Positions 43,960 through 53,495 of a DNA stretch of 64,000 nucleotides are shown one piece after another. The translations under genes were made by a program, and so were the position numbers. Below the pieces are notes generated by a model. That model saw only the letters and a program-made list of their open reading frames with translations, had not been told where the DNA came from and did not search any database. The stretch's first letter is position 1; each line of letters starts with the position of its first letter. The stretch is from an uncultured Bacteroidales bacterium. GTDB lineage: Bacteria; Bacteroidota; Bacteroidia; Bacteroidales; UBA932. The stretch is from the NCBI GenBank assembly GCA_947168065.1, contig CAMVKH010000005.1, positions 91,308 to 155,307 of the forward strand, read 5' to 3'.

Positions 43960-46708
43960 CAACCTGCAGAATATCGACCTGGATATTCCGCTCGGGAAGC
44001 TGGTGGTGATCACCGGCATCTCGGGCAGCGGCAAGAGTTCGCTTGCCTTCGACACGCTGTTTGCCGAAGGGCAGCGCCGTTTTGCCGAAAGCCTGTCCTC
44101 CTTCGCCCGCCAGTTCCTGGGCCGCATGAGCAAGCCCGACGTAGACCTGATTTCCGGCATTCCGCCGGCCATCGCCATCGAGCAGAAGGTCAACACCCGC
44201 AACCCCCGCTCCACCGTGGGGACCAATACGGAGATCTACGACCACCTGCGCCTGCTCTTCGCCCGCATCGGCAAGACGTATTCGCCGGTTTCCGGCCGGG
44301 AAGTCCGCTGCGACACCGCCCGCAACGTCGTGGATTACCTCACCGCGCTGCCGGAAGGCTCCACGGCCCTGCTGCTGGCCGACATCCGCTGGCAGGAAGG
44401 CAGCAGGACAGAAAAGATCCTGAGCCTCAAGGAAGAAGGCTATTCGCGCCTGGCTACGTGCGACGGGCGCATCGCCAAGATGGACGAAGCCCTGCAGCAC
44501 ATGGAGGACTTCCAGGACGAATGGATGCTGCTGGTGGACCGCCTCACTGTGGCCCGCGACGAAGATACCGTGAGCCGGGCCCTCGACTCCGCACAGACCG
44601 CCTTCGCCCAGGGCGGCGGCTACCTCTGCGTATGGAACGAACAGGCCGGCGCCCGCCACTTCTCCAATCTCTTTGAAGCCGACGGCATGCGCTTCGAAGA
44701 GCCCAGCGAGCACCTGTTCAGCTACAACAGCCCGCTGGGCGCCTGCCCCGTATGCGGCGGCTACGGCAAGACCATCGGCATCGACGAAGCGCTCGTGATC
44801 CCCGACCCCACCCTGAGCGTCTACCAGGGCGCCATCGCCTGCTGGCGGGGCGAGATGATGAAGCAACTCAACGACGAGCTGGTAATGAACGCCTACAAGT
44901 TCGATTTCCCCATCCATAAACCTTACATCGAACTCACGCCCGAACAGAAAGAGACCCTGTGGCGCGGCAACGAATTCTTCACCGGCATCGACCCCTTCTT
45001 CAAGTGGGTCGAGAGCCAGCGCTACAAGATCCAGTACAAATACATGCTCAGCCGCTACTCGGGCAAGACCACCTGCCATGCCTGCGGCGGCTCGCGCCTG
45101 CGCCCCGAAGCCCTCTACGTGAAAGTCGGCGGCAGGAACATCCACGAACTGATGACCATGCCCATCAGCGAGTTGGCGCGGTTCTTCGACCAGCTGGAAC
45201 TGGACGCGTATGACCGCACGATCGCCGAAAGGCCCCTGCGCGAGATCCGCTCCCGTCTGGGCTATATCGAATCGGTGGGGCTGGGCTACCTCACGCTGAG
45301 CCGTCCGTCGAACACCCTGAGCGGCGGCGAAAGCCAGCGCATCAACCTGGTCAGCTCGCTGGGCAACAACCTGGTGGGTTCCATGTATATCCTCGACGAG
45401 CCCAGCATCGGCCTGCACGAGCGCGACACGCAGCGCCTGATCGGGGTCCTGCAGCGTCTGCGCGACCTGGGCAACACCGTCATCGTGGTCGAACACGACC
45501 GCCACATCATCGACGCGGCCGACCAGCTCATCGACATCGGCCCCTATGCCGGTTCGAACGGAGGCCGGGTGGTCTTCCAGGGAACCATCGCCGAAGGCAT
45601 CGCGAGCGGCGCACGCTCGCTGACGCTCGACTATCTCTCGGGCCGGCGCAGCATCCCCGTCCCTGCCCGGAAACGCAGTTGGAAGTATGCCGTTGAAGTG
45701 GCGGGCGCCCGGGAAAACAACCTCAAGAACATCGACGTGAAGTTCCCGCTGCGCTGCCTGACCGTGGTCACCGGCGTGAGCGGCAGCGGCAAGAGTTCGC
45801 TCGTGGGCGACATCCTCTACCCCGCCGTCTACCGCCAGCTCAACCAGATCGGCAGCAAACCCGGCATCTACCGGGAACTCAGGGGCGACCTCAACAAAAT
45901 CGCCTCCATCGAATACATCGACCAGAACCCCATCGGCAAGAGCACCCGCTCCAATCCTGTCACCTACCTGAAGGTATACGACGACATCCGCAAGCTCTTC
46001 GCCGACCAGCCCTATGCCCGGATGAACGGCTACGGACATTCGCATTTCTCGTTCAACATCGACGGCGGCCGCTGTCCCGAATGCCTGGGCGAAGGCGTGA
46101 TCCACATCCCCATGCAGTTCATGGCCGACGTGGAGATGGTGTGCGAGGCCTGCGGCGGCCGGCGTTTCCAGAGCGACATCCTGGAGGTGAAATACCAGGG
46201 CAAGAACATCAGCGACGTGCTCGACATGCGCGTGGAGGAAGCCATCACGTTTTTCCGCGCCCAGCCCGAGCCACTGGCGCGCCGCATCGCCGAACGGCTG
46301 CAGCCGCTGGTGGACGTGGGCCTCTCCTACCTGCAACTGGGCCAGAACAGCAGTTCGCTCAGCGGCGGCGAGAGCCAGCGTATCAAGCTGGCCTCTTTCC
46401 TGGGAAAGGATTTTGAGGCCAAGGGCTCCATTCTCTTCATTTTCGACGAGCCCACCACGGGCCTGCACTTCCACGACATCGAGAAGTTGCTGGCCGCGTT
46501 TGCGGCGTTGGTCGACCGGGGACACTCCATCGTGGTGGTGGAGCACAACCTCGACGTGATCCGTGCTGCCGACTGGGTGGTCGACCTGGGGCCGGATGCG
46601 GGTGAGGCAGGCGGGCAAGTGGTGTTCGAAGGGACGCCCGAAGAACTGGCGCAAGCCGACACGTTTACCGGTGCGGCCTTGCGCGAAGACATGAAAAAAG
46701 AAAGATAA
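43919..46708 (+). CDS. uvrA: Excinuclease ABC subunit A
   Basis: 929 residues, start inside the end of rel. Two ABC units are present: Walker A GISGSGKSSLAFDT (about 31-44) and GVSGSGKSSLVGD (second half), with signature motifs NTLSGGESQRINL and SSLSGGESQRIKL. Zinc modules are CPVCGGYGK...CHACGG and CPECLGEG...CEACGGRRF. UvrA dimers find bulky DNA lesions and load UvrB. UvrC is not in the window. Confidence 0.98.
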   Translation: METKEIHIRGARVNNLQNIDLDIPLGKLVVITGISGSGKSSLAFDTLFAEGQRRFAESLSSFARQFLGRMSKPDVDLISGIPPAIAIEQKVNTRNPRSTVGTNTEIYDHLRLLFARIGKTYSPVSGREVRCDTARNVVDYLTALPEGSTALLLADIRWQEGSRTEKILSLKEEGYSRLATCDGRIAKMDEALQHMEDFQDEWMLLVDRLTVARDEDTVSRALDSAQTAFAQGGGYLCVWNEQAGARHFSNLFEADGMRFEEPSEHLFSYNSPLGACPVCGGYGKTIGIDEALVIPDPTLSVYQGAIACWRGEMMKQLNDELVMNAYKFDFPIHKPYIELTPEQKETLWRGNEFFTGIDPFFKWVESQRYKIQYKYMLSRYSGKTTCHACGGSRLRPEALYVKVGGRNIHELMTMPISELARFFDQLELDAYDRTIAERPLREIRSRLGYIESVGLGYLTLSRPSNTLSGGESQRINLVSSLGNNLVGSMYILDEPSIGLHERDTQRLIGVLQRLRDLGNTVIVVEHDRHIIDAADQLIDIGPYAGSNGGRVVFQGTIAEGIASGARSLTLDYLSGRRSIPVPARKRSWKYAVEVAGARENNLKNIDVKFPLRCLTVVTGVSGSGKSSLVGDILYPAVYRQLNQIGSKPGIYRELRGDLNKIASIEYIDQNPIGKSTRSNPVTYLKVYDDIRKLFADQPYARMNGYGHSHFSFNIDGGRCPECLGEGVIHIPMQFMADVEMVCEACGGRRFQSDILEVKYQGKNISDVLDMRVEEAITFFRAQPEPLARRIAERLQPLVDVGLSYLQLGQNSSSLSGGESQRIKLASFLGKDFEAKGSILFIFDEPTTGLHFHDIEKLLAAFAALVDRGHSIVVVEHNLDVIRAADWVVDLGPDAGEAGGQVVFEGTPEELAQADTFTGAALREDMKKER

Positions 46709-46717
46709 ACATAAACT

Positions 46718-47842
46718 ATGAGAGTAACGATCCAAGAAGTAACGACGAAAAAACAACGCAGGCAGTTCGTGCATTTCCCCAACGAGATGTACAAGGACAA
46801 TCCCTACTACGTCCCTACGCTCGAAAAAAGCGATCTCGATGCACTTGACCAGCAGAAGAACCACGCATTCGAGTTCTGCGAGGGGAAATACTGGCTCGCG
46901 CTCGACGAACGGGGCCGCATCGTAGGCCGCATCGCCGGCATCATCAACCGCCAGTACAACGAGAAGACGTGCACGGACTACGCCCGTTTCGGGTTCATGG
47001 ATTTCGTCGACGACAACGATGTGGTGGACGCGCTCTTCGATACTGTGGAGGCTTGGGCGCGCGAGAAAGGCATGAAGAAAATGAACGGCCCGCTGGGTTT
47101 TCTCGAATTCGACACCTCGGGCGTGCTGGTGATGGGCTTCGACGAGCTGCCCACCGCCTACGGCAAATACAATTTCCCGTATTACGAACCTCAGTTGCTG
47201 CGACGCGGTTACGCTAAGGACACAGACTGGGTGGAATACAGCGTGAAGATGCCCGACGACATTGAAGCGTGGTTCAGCCGTCCTGCCAAGCTGATCGCCC
47301 AGCGTTACCATTTGCATCAGGCTACGATCGGCACCAAGAAACAGATGGTCGACTATTTCCCGCAGTGCATCCCGGTGCTCAACGAAACCTACCGCAACCT
47401 CCACGGTTTTTCCGAGCTGACGAAGGAGCAGGTTGACGACCTCATCGCCCAGTTCGTGCCGAATCTCAACACGGACTTCGTTTCGATTATCCTCAACGAA
47501 AAAGACGAAGTGGTGGCTTTCGGCATCGCCATGCCATCCCTGTCGAAAGCCTTGCAGAAATGCCGCGGCAAACTCTATCCTTTTGGTTGGTGCCACATCC
47601 TCCACGCCATCCGGCACAACGACACGCTCGACCTGCTGCTGATCGGCATCAAGGAGGAGTACCAGGGAAAGGGACTCAATGCGATGATTTTCGACAAAGT
47701 CGCTCCTGCCATCACCCGCTACGGCATCAAATACCTGGAAACGACGCGCGAACTGGAAGAAAACAACAGCGTCCAGAACATGTGGAACCGTTTTGAAACG
47801 CGGCTTCACAAGCGGGCCAGATGCTATATTAAAGAACTATAG
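46718..47842 (+). CDS. GNAT-like N-acetyltransferase
   Basis: 374 residues, no signal peptide. The middle and C-terminus look like GNAT folds: IVGRIAGIINRQYN and FMDFVDDNDVVDAL in the first part, then LLLIGIKEEYQGKGLNAMIF, where QGKGLN matches the acetyl-CoA loop (Q/RxxGxG/A). The size suggests a double GNAT. Many Bacteroidota carry this family as an uncharacterised protein. It is 9 nt after uvrA and may belong to that operon. The substrate is unknown. Confidence 0.75.
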   Translation: MRVTIQEVTTKKQRRQFVHFPNEMYKDNPYYVPTLEKSDLDALDQQKNHAFEFCEGKYWLALDERGRIVGRIAGIINRQYNEKTCTDYARFGFMDFVDDNDVVDALFDTVEAWAREKGMKKMNGPLGFLEFDTSGVLVMGFDELPTAYGKYNFPYYEPQLLRRGYAKDTDWVEYSVKMPDDIEAWFSRPAKLIAQRYHLHQATIGTKKQMVDYFPQCIPVLNETYRNLHGFSELTKEQVDDLIAQFVPNLNTDFVSIILNEKDEVVAFGIAMPSLSKALQKCRGKLYPFGWCHILHAIRHNDTLDLLLIGIKEEYQGKGLNAMIFDKVAPAITRYGIKYLETTRELEENNSVQNMWNRFETRLHKRARCYIKEL

Positions 47843-47843
47843 T

Positions 47844-47983
47844 TTATGCTTCGGTGCTCTGGGAGTTGCTTCTCAGACCGACGCTTCGCGTCTCCCTCCC
47901 ATGCTGCGCATGGGCCCCTCCCGCTATCAGCCGCGGGTGGCTAGGGTCTTCGAAGCAAGCTCCCACCCGCACCTTGCGCATAA
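47844..47983 (+). repeat. Structured intergenic element, copy R4
   Basis: Plus orientation, 1 nt past the GNAT stop. The outer arms TTATGC / GCATAA and GGTGC / GCACC lead to GGGAGTTGCTTCTCAGACC (47861-47879), pairing with the GGTCT..GAAGCAA..CTCCC strand around the same TC/TC loop as R2. Hairpin A is GACGC-TTC-GCGTC, hairpin B CCCATGC-TGC-GCATGGG (47898-47914) and hairpin C AGCC-GCGGGT-GGCT (47929-47942). Confidence 0.8.
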
Positions 47984-47999
47984 GCACAAACTTCTGATT

Positions 48000-49427
48000 A
48001 TGAAATATTTCATATCGATTCTTTTTCTCCTTATATTATCATTCCCTTCAGGAGCGCAGGAACTGCGCCATAACGCGCAATATCCTGACGATCCGGCTTT
48101 CAAGCCTGTGGCCGATTCGCTCAAGGGCCTGATTCTCGAAGGCGAATGGACCGACTCGAAGATCTACCCGGAGACCCGCCGCGAATGGAAAGTCTACGTT
48201 CCCGTCCAGTACGACGGCATCACGCCCGCCTGTCTGCTTGTCGGCCTCGACGGCATCCTGTTCAACGCCATCACCGTGCTCGACAATCTCATCGCCGCCG
48301 GGCAGATGCCCGTCACCATCGCGGTCTTCGTCCAGCCGGGCGTATCGTACGATGCGGAAGGCAACGTGCTGCGCTACAATCGCAGCAACGAGTTCGACCG
48401 TACCGACGGCACCTTCGCCCGTTTTCTGGAAACCGAGATCCTGCCCATGGCCGAGGGGCTCGTCACCCCGGACGGACGCCGTATCCGCCTGTCGCACAAT
48501 CCTGACGACCGGGCCATCACCGGTGCCAGCAGCAGCGGCATCTGTGCCTTCACGGCGGCCTGGGAGCGCCCCGACCTCTTCCACCGCGTCTACAGTTCCG
48601 TCGGCACCTACGTGGCCATGCGGGGCGGCAACGACTACCCTGCGTATATCCGCAAGTGCGAACCCAAGCCGCTGCGCATCTTCCTGCAGGACGGCCTGAA
48701 GGACGCGTGGAATCCGCTTTTCGGGGAATGGTGGGAGCAGAACCAGCTCATGGAATCGGCGCTGGATTTTGCGGGATACGAAATGATGGCACACTGGGAC
48801 CGCGGCGGCCACGGCATCTGGCACGGAACGAAAATGTTCCCCGACGCCATGCGCTGGCTCTGGAAAGGCTGGCCGGCGCCCGTACAGGCCGGCGAATCGC
48901 GCAACGACATGCTGCAGTCGCTCCTCGGCCAGGGCGGCGAGCGCGAATCCTCCTGGCAGGAAATCGCGCCCCGGGATTTGCCGAAGGAGGTGCGCAGGCG
49001 TCTCGAGCATCCCGTCACCACGCTGCGTTATCCTTCCGGCAAGCTGGAAATCTCGGCGGAGCCCAACTCGAACTGGCTGCTGTGCACTCTGGTGGGTCCG
49101 GACGGCAAGCGCTCGGCCAGCGAGCAGTTCTACTGGCTGCACAACCCGGACAATCACACGCTGACCGGTGCCATCGCCAAGGACCTGGCGTTCGACACCC
49201 TGGGCAATCTCTATGTGGCAACGCCCTTCGGCGTACAGGTCTGTGACCAGAACGGCCGCGTACGCGCCATACTCACCCTCCCTTCCCGCCGCGTCGATGC
49301 ACTCTGTTTCACAGGCCGGACGCTCTATGTGCGCAGCGACGGACGCTTCTTCGTCCGCACGCTGAAGCACAGCGCCTGGAACCCCGCCGACGGATGGATT
49401 ACGCCTCCGTCTCAAGGGCAAGGATAA
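48000..49427 (+). CDS. Secreted esterase with C-terminal propeller-like domain
   Basis: 475 residues from ATG 48000; the longer frame into the GNAT gene and R4 is spurious. The signal peptide ends LSFPSGAQ. Residues about 30-300 form an enterochelin esterase/CE1-type alpha/beta hydrolase: WKVYVPVQYDG, nucleophile Ser in ITGASSSGICAF and His in WDRGGHGIWHG. Residues about 330-475 contain repeats such as LAFDTLGNLYVATPFGVQV, an SMP-30/NHL-like part-propeller. The combination resembles gluconolactonase-esterase fusions in Bacteroidota. It probably cleaves an ester on a plant or sugar substrate in the periplasm. Confidence 0.78.
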   Translation: MKYFISILFLLILSFPSGAQELRHNAQYPDDPAFKPVADSLKGLILEGEWTDSKIYPETRREWKVYVPVQYDGITPACLLVGLDGILFNAITVLDNLIAAGQMPVTIAVFVQPGVSYDAEGNVLRYNRSNEFDRTDGTFARFLETEILPMAEGLVTPDGRRIRLSHNPDDRAITGASSSGICAFTAAWERPDLFHRVYSSVGTYVAMRGGNDYPAYIRKCEPKPLRIFLQDGLKDAWNPLFGEWWEQNQLMESALDFAGYEMMAHWDRGGHGIWHGTKMFPDAMRWLWKGWPAPVQAGESRNDMLQSLLGQGGERESSWQEIAPRDLPKEVRRRLEHPVTTLRYPSGKLEISAEPNSNWLLCTLVGPDGKRSASEQFYWLHNPDNHTLTGAIAKDLAFDTLGNLYVATPFGVQVCDQNGRVRAILTLPSRRVDALCFTGRTLYVRSDGRFFVRTLKHSAWNPADGWITPPSQGQG

Positions 49428-49428
49428 C

Positions 49429-49585
49429 CGGCTTGTGCTCGGATTCGGGGTATATTACTTCTTCTCACCTTCGTCGCTTCGCTCCTCGCCCCTCCCAAAG
49501 CCAAGCTTTGGGCCCCTCCCGTTCATGGGCCACGGGCGGCCACGTTCGACGAAGTAATATACCCCTCTCCACTACGCACAAGCCG
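49429..49585 (+). repeat. Structured intergenic element, copy R5
   Basis: Plus orientation, 1 nt past the esterase stop. The outermost arms CGGCTTGTGC / GCACAAGCCG (10 bp) and inner arms GGGGTATATTACTTC / GAAGTAATATACCCC (15 bp) pair perfectly. Hairpin B is CCCAAAGC-CAA-GCTTTGGG (49494-49512) between CCCCT and GGGCCCCTCCC blocks. Hairpin C is GGCC-ACGGGC-GGCC (49528-49541). Hairpin A is poorly formed. Confidence 0.78.
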
Positions 49586-49633
49586 TATATTTTACTATAA
49601 TACCCGATTATAGCGTAGCGTAAAATATTATTG

Positions 49634-49641
49634 TATATTTG
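49634..49641 (+). promoter_or_regulatory. -7 promoter box of the metal exporter gene
   Basis: TATATTTG, 9 nt before the ATG at 49651. Confidence 0.45.
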
Positions 49642-49650
49642 CGGCTGATT

Positions 49651-50760
49651 ATGGACATAGCCGATATTCTGTTGGATGCCCTTCGGGCAGCGATACTCAT
49701 CACCGGCATGGTGGTGATGATGATGATGATGATCGAGAGTTTGAATATTTCGTCGGGCGGCCGATTTTTCAGCCGGCTCCGCCAGTCGAAATTCGGGCAA
49801 ATCGTCGTATCCGCCTTCCTCGGCTGGATTCCCGGCTGCATCGGCGGCTTCGCCTCCGTGTCGCTCTTCTCGCACGGCATGATCAGTTTCGGCGCCCTGG
49901 TGGCCATGCTGATCGCCACCTCGGGCGACGAAGCGTTCGTCATGCTGACCTTGTTTCCGGGCAAGGCGCTCTGGATCTCCGCGCTGATCCTGGCCATCGG
50001 CATCGTAGTCGGCGTACTGATCGACTATGCCGGTCCGAAACTGGGCCTGAAGCCCTACGCCCTCAAAACCTGCGACGAGATGCAGATCCACGAAGAGGAC
50101 AAACACGAACACGCACATCAGCACGAACATGCCCACAAACCGGCGGAGAGCAGCCGCAAACGGCACTTCTTCACCTGGAAACGTCTTCTTCTCTTCATCG
50201 GCACCGCCCTGTACATCGCGGCGCTGGCCACCGGCATGCTCGAACATGAGCACGAAGGCGGCGCGGGCGACGACCATGGCTTCAACCTGTTGAGCGAAGA
50301 CTGGATGAACATGCTCTTCGCAGCGGTGAGCCTCATCATGGTGGGCGTGGTGGCCTTCGGCACCGACCATTTCGTGGAGGAGCACCTGTGGCATCATGTC
50401 ATCGCCCGGCACGCCCTGAAAATCTTCGCCTGGACCTTTGGCGTGCTCGTTCTGCTGGGCTTCGTCACAGAAGTCGTCGACATCAGCAACTGGATCGGCG
50501 ACAACATCCCGCTGATGATCGTGCTCGCCACGCTCATCGGCATCATTCCGGAATCCGGGCCGCACTTGATTTTCGTCACGCTCTTCGCAGCCGGCGTCAT
50601 TCCGGCACCCGTGCTGATTGCCAGCTGTATCTCGCAGGACGGCCATGCCTCCCTGCCGCTGCTGGCCGAATCGAAGGGCGCTTTCCTGCGTGCAAAGGCT
50701 ATCAACTGCCTGGTGGCGCTGGCCGCCGGCTTCCTCGCCTGGTTTTTCGTTGGAGCGTAA
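49651..50760 (+). CDS. Putative manganese/heavy-metal exporter (ArsP_2-like), His-rich loop
   Basis: 369 residues with about 10 membrane helices. A cytosolic-type loop (about 145-170) reads HEEDKHEHAHQHEHAHKPAE, and a second loop has EHEHEGGAGDDHG; both are metal-binding in character. Helix segments IPGCIGGFASVSLFSHG and IIPESGPHLIFVTLF form a repeated pair, consistent with an inverted-repeat transporter of the putative 10TM heavy-metal exporter family. An N-terminal run of ATG codons gives five Met in a row (about 27-31). The metal is inferred from the family. A terminator follows. Confidence 0.75.
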   Translation: MDIADILLDALRAAILITGMVVMMMMMIESLNISSGGRFFSRLRQSKFGQIVVSAFLGWIPGCIGGFASVSLFSHGMISFGALVAMLIATSGDEAFVMLTLFPGKALWISALILAIGIVVGVLIDYAGPKLGLKPYALKTCDEMQIHEEDKHEHAHQHEHAHKPAESSRKRHFFTWKRLLLFIGTALYIAALATGMLEHEHEGGAGDDHGFNLLSEDWMNMLFAAVSLIMVGVVAFGTDHFVEEHLWHHVIARHALKIFAWTFGVLVLLGFVTEVVDISNWIGDNIPLMIVLATLIGIIPESGPHLIFVTLFAAGVIPAPVLIASCISQDGHASLPLLAESKGAFLRAKAINCLVALAAGFLAWFFVGA

Positions 50761-50785
50761 GCATTTGACTTATATCGATTTACAT

Positions 50786-50821
50786 GAAATAGCCCTACCT
50801 CTTGGAGGCAGGGCTATTTTC
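50786..50821 (+). terminator. Bidirectional terminator between the exporter and eno
   Basis: Stem AAATAGCCCT-A-CCTC / GAGG-C-AGGGCTATTT with one A-C opposition and a TTG loop, then TTTTC, between convergent genes. Confidence 0.8.
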
Positions 50822-50859
50822 AATAATCGACTAAAAGTCAGGCACTTATTCTCCAGCAC

Positions 50860-52182
<1,323 letters not shown>

Positions 52183-52209
52183 TTAAACGAACAAATTTCT
52201 CAGGACGCG

Positions 52210-52217
52210 CAAAGATA
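52210..52217 (-). promoter_or_regulatory. -7 promoter box of eno
   Basis: Minus strand TATCTTTG, leader about 37 nt. Confidence 0.55.
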
Positions 52218-52225
52218 CGAAAAAA

Positions 52226-53023
52226 CTATTTTACCGAGTAAAATAGAGAAAGAACTCGTACGAACGCGCGAGCAGGAATGATGCGCTTCAAGGGAATCGA
52301 CAATTTCTGGATGAAGGTGGCGATCACGTAGCGGAACTTCGGATGCTTCTTGCGGACGATACGGGCGATCTTCCCAGCCAGATAGTCTGGCTTGAGGCCG
52401 GTCTGCTCGTCTTTTTCGAAGCTGCTGACCGACTGGCGGAGCGACGGATAGGCGGCTGCCGCTTCTTCGGAGACCTGCTTGATGCGCGCCGCGGTGAAGC
52501 CGGTCGAAAAGTCGCCCGGTTCGATGAGGATCACCTGGATGCCGTGGCGGCGCACTTCGATCTGCAGCGCCTCGCAAAACCCTTCGATGGCGAACTTGCT
52601 GGCCGAATAGAAGCCCTGGAACGGCAAGCCCATCACGCCGCCGATCGAACTGAAGCACAAGATCTTGCCACTCCCCTGCTTCCGCATTGCGGGCAGCACG
52701 GCCTGGGTGAAGCGCACCTGGCCCATGAAATTCGTATCCATCTGAAGTTTCACATCGTCCTCGGGAGCGAATTCCACCGGACCGCCGATTCCCATGCCGG
52801 CATTGTTGACCAGCACGTCAATGCGCCCTTCCGCAGCCAGCACGGCCTCCACGGCCGCCTGCACGGTCGCCGTATCGCGCACGTCCGCCCTGAGGTAATG
52901 CACTCCGGGCAACGGTTCGACCTCGCGCCGCACCGTTCCATACACCGTATGCCCGTCGGCGCGGAGCTTCTGCGCCATCGCGAGCCCGAAACCAGAAGAA
53001 ATGCCTGTAATCAGAATGACCAT
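52226..53023 (-). CDS. Short-chain dehydrogenase/reductase
   Basis: 265 residues, classical SDR: cofactor loop ITGISSGFGLAMAQKL (about 5-20), NNAGMGIGG (about 73-81), catalytic Ser in ILCFSSIGGVMG and YSASKFAIEG (Tyr/Lys). The Arg residues after the second strand (TVRREVEP) favour NADP(H). The basic C-terminal tail with hydrophobic ends resembles SDRs acting on lipids or retinol-like substrates. The substrate is unknown. It lies upstream of eno but is separated by the eno promoter. Confidence 0.9.
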   Translation of the reverse strand: MVILITGISSGFGLAMAQKLRADGHTVYGTVRREVEPLPGVHYLRADVRDTATVQAAVEAVLAAEGRIDVLVNNAGMGIGGPVEFAPEDDVKLQMDTNFMGQVRFTQAVLPAMRKQGSGKILCFSSIGGVMGLPFQGFYSASKFAIEGFCEALQIEVRRHGIQVILIEPGDFSTGFTAARIKQVSEEAAAAYPSLRQSVSSFEKDEQTGLKPDYLAGKIARIVRKKHPKFRYVIATFIQKLSIPLKRIIPARAFVRVLSLFYSVK

Positions 53024-53064
53024 ATCGATTTCGTTTATTGATGCAAGTTACGAAAAAATCTGCT

Positions 53065-53072
53065 TAACTTTG
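53065..53072 (+). promoter_or_regulatory. -7 promoter box of the 17-residue-repeat gene
   Basis: TAACTTTG, 6 nt before the ATG at 53079. Confidence 0.5.
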
Positions 53073-53078
53073 TAGGGA

Positions 53079-53492
53079 ATGAAAACGCTGCGCACCTTTT
53101 TTCTGTTCATGCTGCTGGCCCTGGCCGGTACGCAGGCTCACGCCCAGAAGATCATGGACGGCTCTTACGGAACCGTCGGTTACATCAAGAGCGACGGTAC
53201 CATCCAGGACAAGAGCTATCGTACCATCGGCTACATCAAGAACAACGGTACCGTCCAGGATGGTTCCTACAAGACCATCGGCTACCTGAAGAGCGACGGC
53301 ACCGTGCAGGACGCCTCCTACCGGACCGTCGGCTATATCAAGAACGACGGCACCGTGCAGAACGGAAGTTACCAGACCATCGGCTACGTCAAGAAGGACG
53401 GCACCATCCAGGATAAAAACTACCGCACCATCGGCTATGCCCGCGACATTCCCCGCCAGTGGGCCGCGTTCTTCTTCTTTTTCAAGATGTAA
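53079..53492 (+). CDS. Secreted protein of 17-residue tandem repeats
   Basis: 137 residues. After a signal peptide (about 1-23, ending AHAQ) come five full repeats of the type DGSYRTIGYIKNDGTVQ (17 residues, 51 nt) and a sixth partial one, from about residue 27 to 120. Each alternates YxTIGYI and DGTVQ strands, predicting a compact beta-solenoid or beta-roll. The tail has five consecutive Phe before KM. It has no cysteine. The gene is convergent with the nuclease, with a 3-nt gap. No function is known to me; a surface or matrix role is a guess. Confidence 0.7.
   Translation: MKTLRTFFLFMLLALAGTQAHAQKIMDGSYGTVGYIKSDGTIQDKSYRTIGYIKNNGTVQDGSYKTIGYLKSDGTVQDASYRTVGYIKNDGTVQNGSYQTIGYVKKDGTIQDKNYRTIGYARDIPRQWAAFFFFFKM
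53157..53411 (+). repeat. Five 51-bp coding tandem repeats
   Basis: In-frame 51-bp units encode the 17-residue repeats. Units differ mostly at third positions and at variable residues, so they are not a fresh slippage product. Confidence 0.75.
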
Positions 53493-53495
53493 TTT

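Noticed and set aside
43823..47809. Minus-strand open frame of 1328 codons
   Set aside because: It is antisense to rel, uvrA and the GNAT gene, which have clear motifs on the plus strand.
47793..48000. Upstream extension of the esterase gene
   Set aside because: It would run through the end of the GNAT gene and element R4; a signal peptide starts at the internal ATG at 48000.
53157..53411. CRISPR-like spacing of the 51-bp units
   Set aside because: The units are contiguous, in frame and without spacers, so they are coding repeats.
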